A stretch of DNA of 15,904 nucleotides from Firmicutes bacterium UBA3932 (lineage in GTDB: Bacteria; Bacillota; Clostridia; Peptostreptococcales; Anaerovoracaceae): NCBI GenBank assembly GCA_002385825.1, contig DGEG01000112.1, positions 1 through 15,904 on the forward strand. Direction: 5' to 3'. This document shows, one piece after another, positions 14,063 through 15,904 of this stretch. Numbering within the stretch: position 1 is the first letter of the stretch; every line of letters starts with the position of its first letter. The notes beneath the pieces are model-generated. The model saw nothing but the letters and a program-made list of their open reading frames with translations. It made no database searches and had not been told where the DNA came from. The translations under genes were made by a program, and so were the position numbers.

Positions 14063-14103
14063 CTGTTTGGAGTAGCTGTTTGAAATAGAGGAAACAGAAA
14101 CAG
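14063..14103. repeat. Paired CTGTTT / AAACAG repeats upstream of transketolase
   Basis: CTGTTTG occurs at 14063-14069 and again at 14076-14082. AAACAG occurs twice in tandem at 14092-14103. The two pairs are inverted relative to each other, so either stem can form, in the 131-base gap between trpS and the transketolase genes. No convincing sigma-A or sigma-B promoter was found in this gap. It could be an operator or mRNA structure; its function is unknown. Confidence 0.4.
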
Positions 14104-14135
14104 AGTTCAAAATAAAAGAAAAGAGAGGAAAGATC

Positions 14136-14969
14136 ATGGCAATGGATTATCAGGCCTTGCGGAAAAAGGCCAACGATATTCGCATCGGTATCATTAAATC
14201 CGTTTACAGTGCGGGTTCCGGCCATCCCGGCGGGTCTCTGTCCGCCGCGGATATTCTGACGGTGCTGTACTTCAAGGAAATGAATATCGATCCTGAAAAT
14301 CCCAGGATGCCGGGAAGGGACAAATTCGTTCTTTCCAAAGGGCATGCGTCTCCTGGGATTTATTCTACATTGGCTGAACGGGGATTTTTCCCGAAGGAAG
14401 AGCTGCTCACCTTCCGAAAAATGGGAAGCAAGCTTCAGGGACATCCGGATATGAAGAAAGTGCCCGGCATTGAAATGTCCACCGGATCTTTAGGTCAGGG
14501 ATTTTCCGCTGCGGTGGGAATGGCACTGGCAAACAAGTTGGACAAGGATCCGGGAAGAGTCTATGTGCTCATGGGCGACGGAGAGCTCCAGGAGGGCATG
14601 GTGTGGGAGGCTTTTATGTCAGCCGCCCATTTCAAGTTGGATAACCTGACGGTTATCATCGACTGGAACGGTCTCCAGATAGACGGAAAAAACGATGATG
14701 TCATGAGCGTCACTCCTATCGACGAAAAGCTGAAAGGCTTCCGCTGGGAGGTCATGACCATCGACGGTCACGATTTGGAAGAGATCAACTACGCATTTGA
14801 AAAGGCCAGGGAATGCAAGGGCAAGCCCTTTGCCATCATTGCAAAGACCGTAAAGGGAAAAGGAGTTTCCTTTATGGAAAATGAGTCGGGCTGGCATGGC
14901 AAGGCGCCCAATAAGGAGCAGTTTGAACAGGCGTTGGCGGAATTGGAAAAACTGGGAGGTGAGCTGTGA
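14136..14969 (+). CDS. tkt: Transketolase, N-terminal (TPP-binding) subunit
   Basis: The 277-residue protein is the N-terminal half of a split transketolase, which moves two-carbon units between sugar phosphates in the non-oxidative pentose phosphate pathway. The substrate-side SGHPGG motif is at 28-33 and SKGHASPG at 67-74. The thiamine-diphosphate motif starts at GDGE (147-150; D148) and ends about 30 residues later at N178, the predicted magnesium ligands. GAGG lies 7 bases before the ATG at 14136. The gene overlaps its C-terminal partner, as is common where transketolase is encoded in two pieces. The splitting is a known family variant and not a frameshift: each half has its own start and ribosome site. 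Confidence 0.95.
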   Translation: MAMDYQALRKKANDIRIGIIKSVYSAGSGHPGGSLSAADILTVLYFKEMNIDPENPRMPGRDKFVLSKGHASPGIYSTLAERGFFPKEELLTFRKMGSKLQGHPDMKKVPGIEMSTGSLGQGFSAAVGMALANKLDKDPGRVYVLMGDGELQEGMVWEAFMSAAHFKLDNLTVIIDWNGLQIDGKNDDVMSVTPIDEKLKGFRWEVMTIDGHDLEEINYAFEKARECKGKPFAIIAKTVKGKGVSFMENESGWHGKAPNKEQFEQALAELEKLGGEL

Positions 14970-15904
14970 TGGCAGAAAAAATGGCAACGAGACAGGCCTA
15001 CGGAAGTACGCTGGCAGCCCTCGGGGCAAAAGATGAGAACATCGTCGTCCTGGATGCGGATCTTTCCGGCTCCACCATGACAAAGGTATTTGCAAAGGAG
15101 TTTCCGGAACGGTTTTTCAACGTGGGCATAGCGGAGCAGAACCTGTACGGAATCGCTACTGGTATGGCACTTTCCGGGAAGACGGTATTTGCCAGCACTT
15201 TTGCCATCTTTGCCGCCGGAAGAGCCTTTGAGATCATTCGAAACAGCATCGGCTACACCCGTGCAAACGTGAAAATATGCGCTACCCATGCAGGGGTAAC
15301 CGTAGGCGAAGACGGTGGCAGCCATCAGGCCATAGAGGATATGGCGTTGATGCGCACTATCCCCGGAATGACGGTTATCAATCCTTCCGACGGCGTGTCC
15401 GCCGGCAAATTGATCGAGAAAGCGGCGGCAATGCACGGTCCCGTATATGTGAGATTGGGAAGAGCGGCTGTGCCTATCGTTTACGATGAGGAGACGAAGT
15501 TTGAGATAGGCAAAGCGGTGACACTGCGGGAAGGTTCAGATTATACCATTATCGCCACAGGCATCATGGTCAATGAAGCTTTAAACGCAGCGGATGTTTT
15601 AGAAAAGCAGGGGCTGTCCATCCGGGTTATCGATATGCATACCATTAAGCCCGTTGACGAAGAGACCATCGCAAAAGCCGCCAAAGAGACAAAAGGCATC
15701 GTTACCGCAGAAGAGCACACCGTCATCGGCGGCCTCGGCAGCTGCGTAGCCGAGGTGCTGGCGAAAAAGCATCCCGCTCCCGTTGAATTCATAGGGATAC
15801 AGGATGTTTTCGGACAGTCCGGAAAGCCGGATGAACTGATGAAAGCATATAACCTGACGGCGGATGACATCGTGCTGGCGGTGGAGAGGCTGAAGAACCG
15901 GTAA
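14969..15904 (+). CDS. tkt: Transketolase, C-terminal subunit
   Basis: The 311-residue protein supplies the pyrimidine-binding and C-terminal domains of transketolase. The catalytic glutamate that activates the cofactor is E56 in VGIAEQN (52-58). The THAGVTVGEDGGSHQ block near residue 106-120 is also typical of the family. I take the ATG at 14969, which overlaps the partner stop by one base and gives the common MAEK start. A GTG at 14966 would add one residue, and the same GGAGG (14955-14959) could serve both. The two halves should assemble into one active site at the dimer interface. The stop codon TAA is the last triplet of the window, so the downstream context is unseen. Confidence 0.95.
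   Translation: MAEKMATRQAYGSTLAALGAKDENIVVLDADLSGSTMTKVFAKEFPERFFNVGIAEQNLYGIATGMALSGKTVFASTFAIFAAGRAFEIIRNSIGYTRANVKICATHAGVTVGEDGGSHQAIEDMALMRTIPGMTVINPSDGVSAGKLIEKAAAMHGPVYVRLGRAAVPIVYDEETKFEIGKAVTLREGSDYTIIATGIMVNEALNAADVLEKQGLSIRVIDMHTIKPVDEETIAKAAKETKGIVTAEEHTVIGGLGSCVAEVLAKKHPAPVEFIGIQDVFGQSGKPDELMKAYNLTADDIVLAVERLKNR

Noticed and set aside
1..15904. parS sites, tRNA/rRNA genes, CRISPR arrays, insertion sequences
   Set aside because: I looked for the TGTTTCACGTGAAACA-type palindrome, tRNA-like cloverleaf regions, regularly spaced repeats and transposase-like reading frames and saw none; gene spacing is tight and house-keeping throughout.

Overview
The window is the chromosomal replication-origin region of a low-to-mid-GC Gram-positive anaerobe of the class Clostridia (Bacillota). 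Three things support this: the jag-yidC-yidD-rnpA-rpmH and dnaA-dnaN-recF / gyrB-gyrA gene sets around oriC; Bacillus-type DnaA boxes and origin architecture; and an rsbV-rsbW-sigB operon directly behind gyrA. From memory, Clostridioides difficile has the same gyrA/sigB neighbourhood, so an affiliation near Peptostreptococcales is a reasonable guess, but the sequence does not prove a genus.

Left arm (about 140-6400, all minus strand). Reading leftward from the origin: dnaA, dnaN and recF (initiator, sliding clamp, repair loader), then a perfect-consensus promoter driving rpmH, an attenuator hairpin, and rnpA-yidD-yidC-jag (RNase P protein and membrane-insertion genes). The operon ends at an intrinsic terminator at 143-173. 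Origin (4905-5021 and 6479-6878). DnaA boxes lie on both sides of dnaA. The dnaA-dnaN gap holds boxes, a GC clamp, six DnaA-trio triplets and an AT-rich tract, which is the layout of the Bacillus subtilis unwinding unit. The gap upstream of dnaA holds a second box cluster, the dnaA promoter with a box in its spacer, the gyrB promoter and a large hairpin in the gyrB leader.

Right arm (6879-15904, all plus strand). gyrB-gyrA encode DNA gyrase. A textbook sigma-B-type promoter (GTTTAA-N13-GGGTAT) then precedes rsbV-rsbW-sigB, a partner-switching stress-response module that trpS follows with only a 14-base gap. A split transketolase (N and C halves as overlapping genes) closes the window; its last codon is the window end.

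Almost all genes point away from the unwinding site, so they are transcribed with the replication forks; only dnaA itself runs toward it. The most unusual feature is gene order. Compared with the usual Bacillota plan (rpmH divergent from dnaA, with dnaA-dnaN-recF-gyrB-gyrA co-oriented), the dnaA-dnaN-recF block is flipped, so dnaA is divergent from gyrB and co-oriented with rpmH. No mobile elements, CRISPR arrays, tRNA or rRNA genes were seen. The genes belong to known families, and I did not find a new defence or biosynthetic system; the open questions are regulatory and structural.
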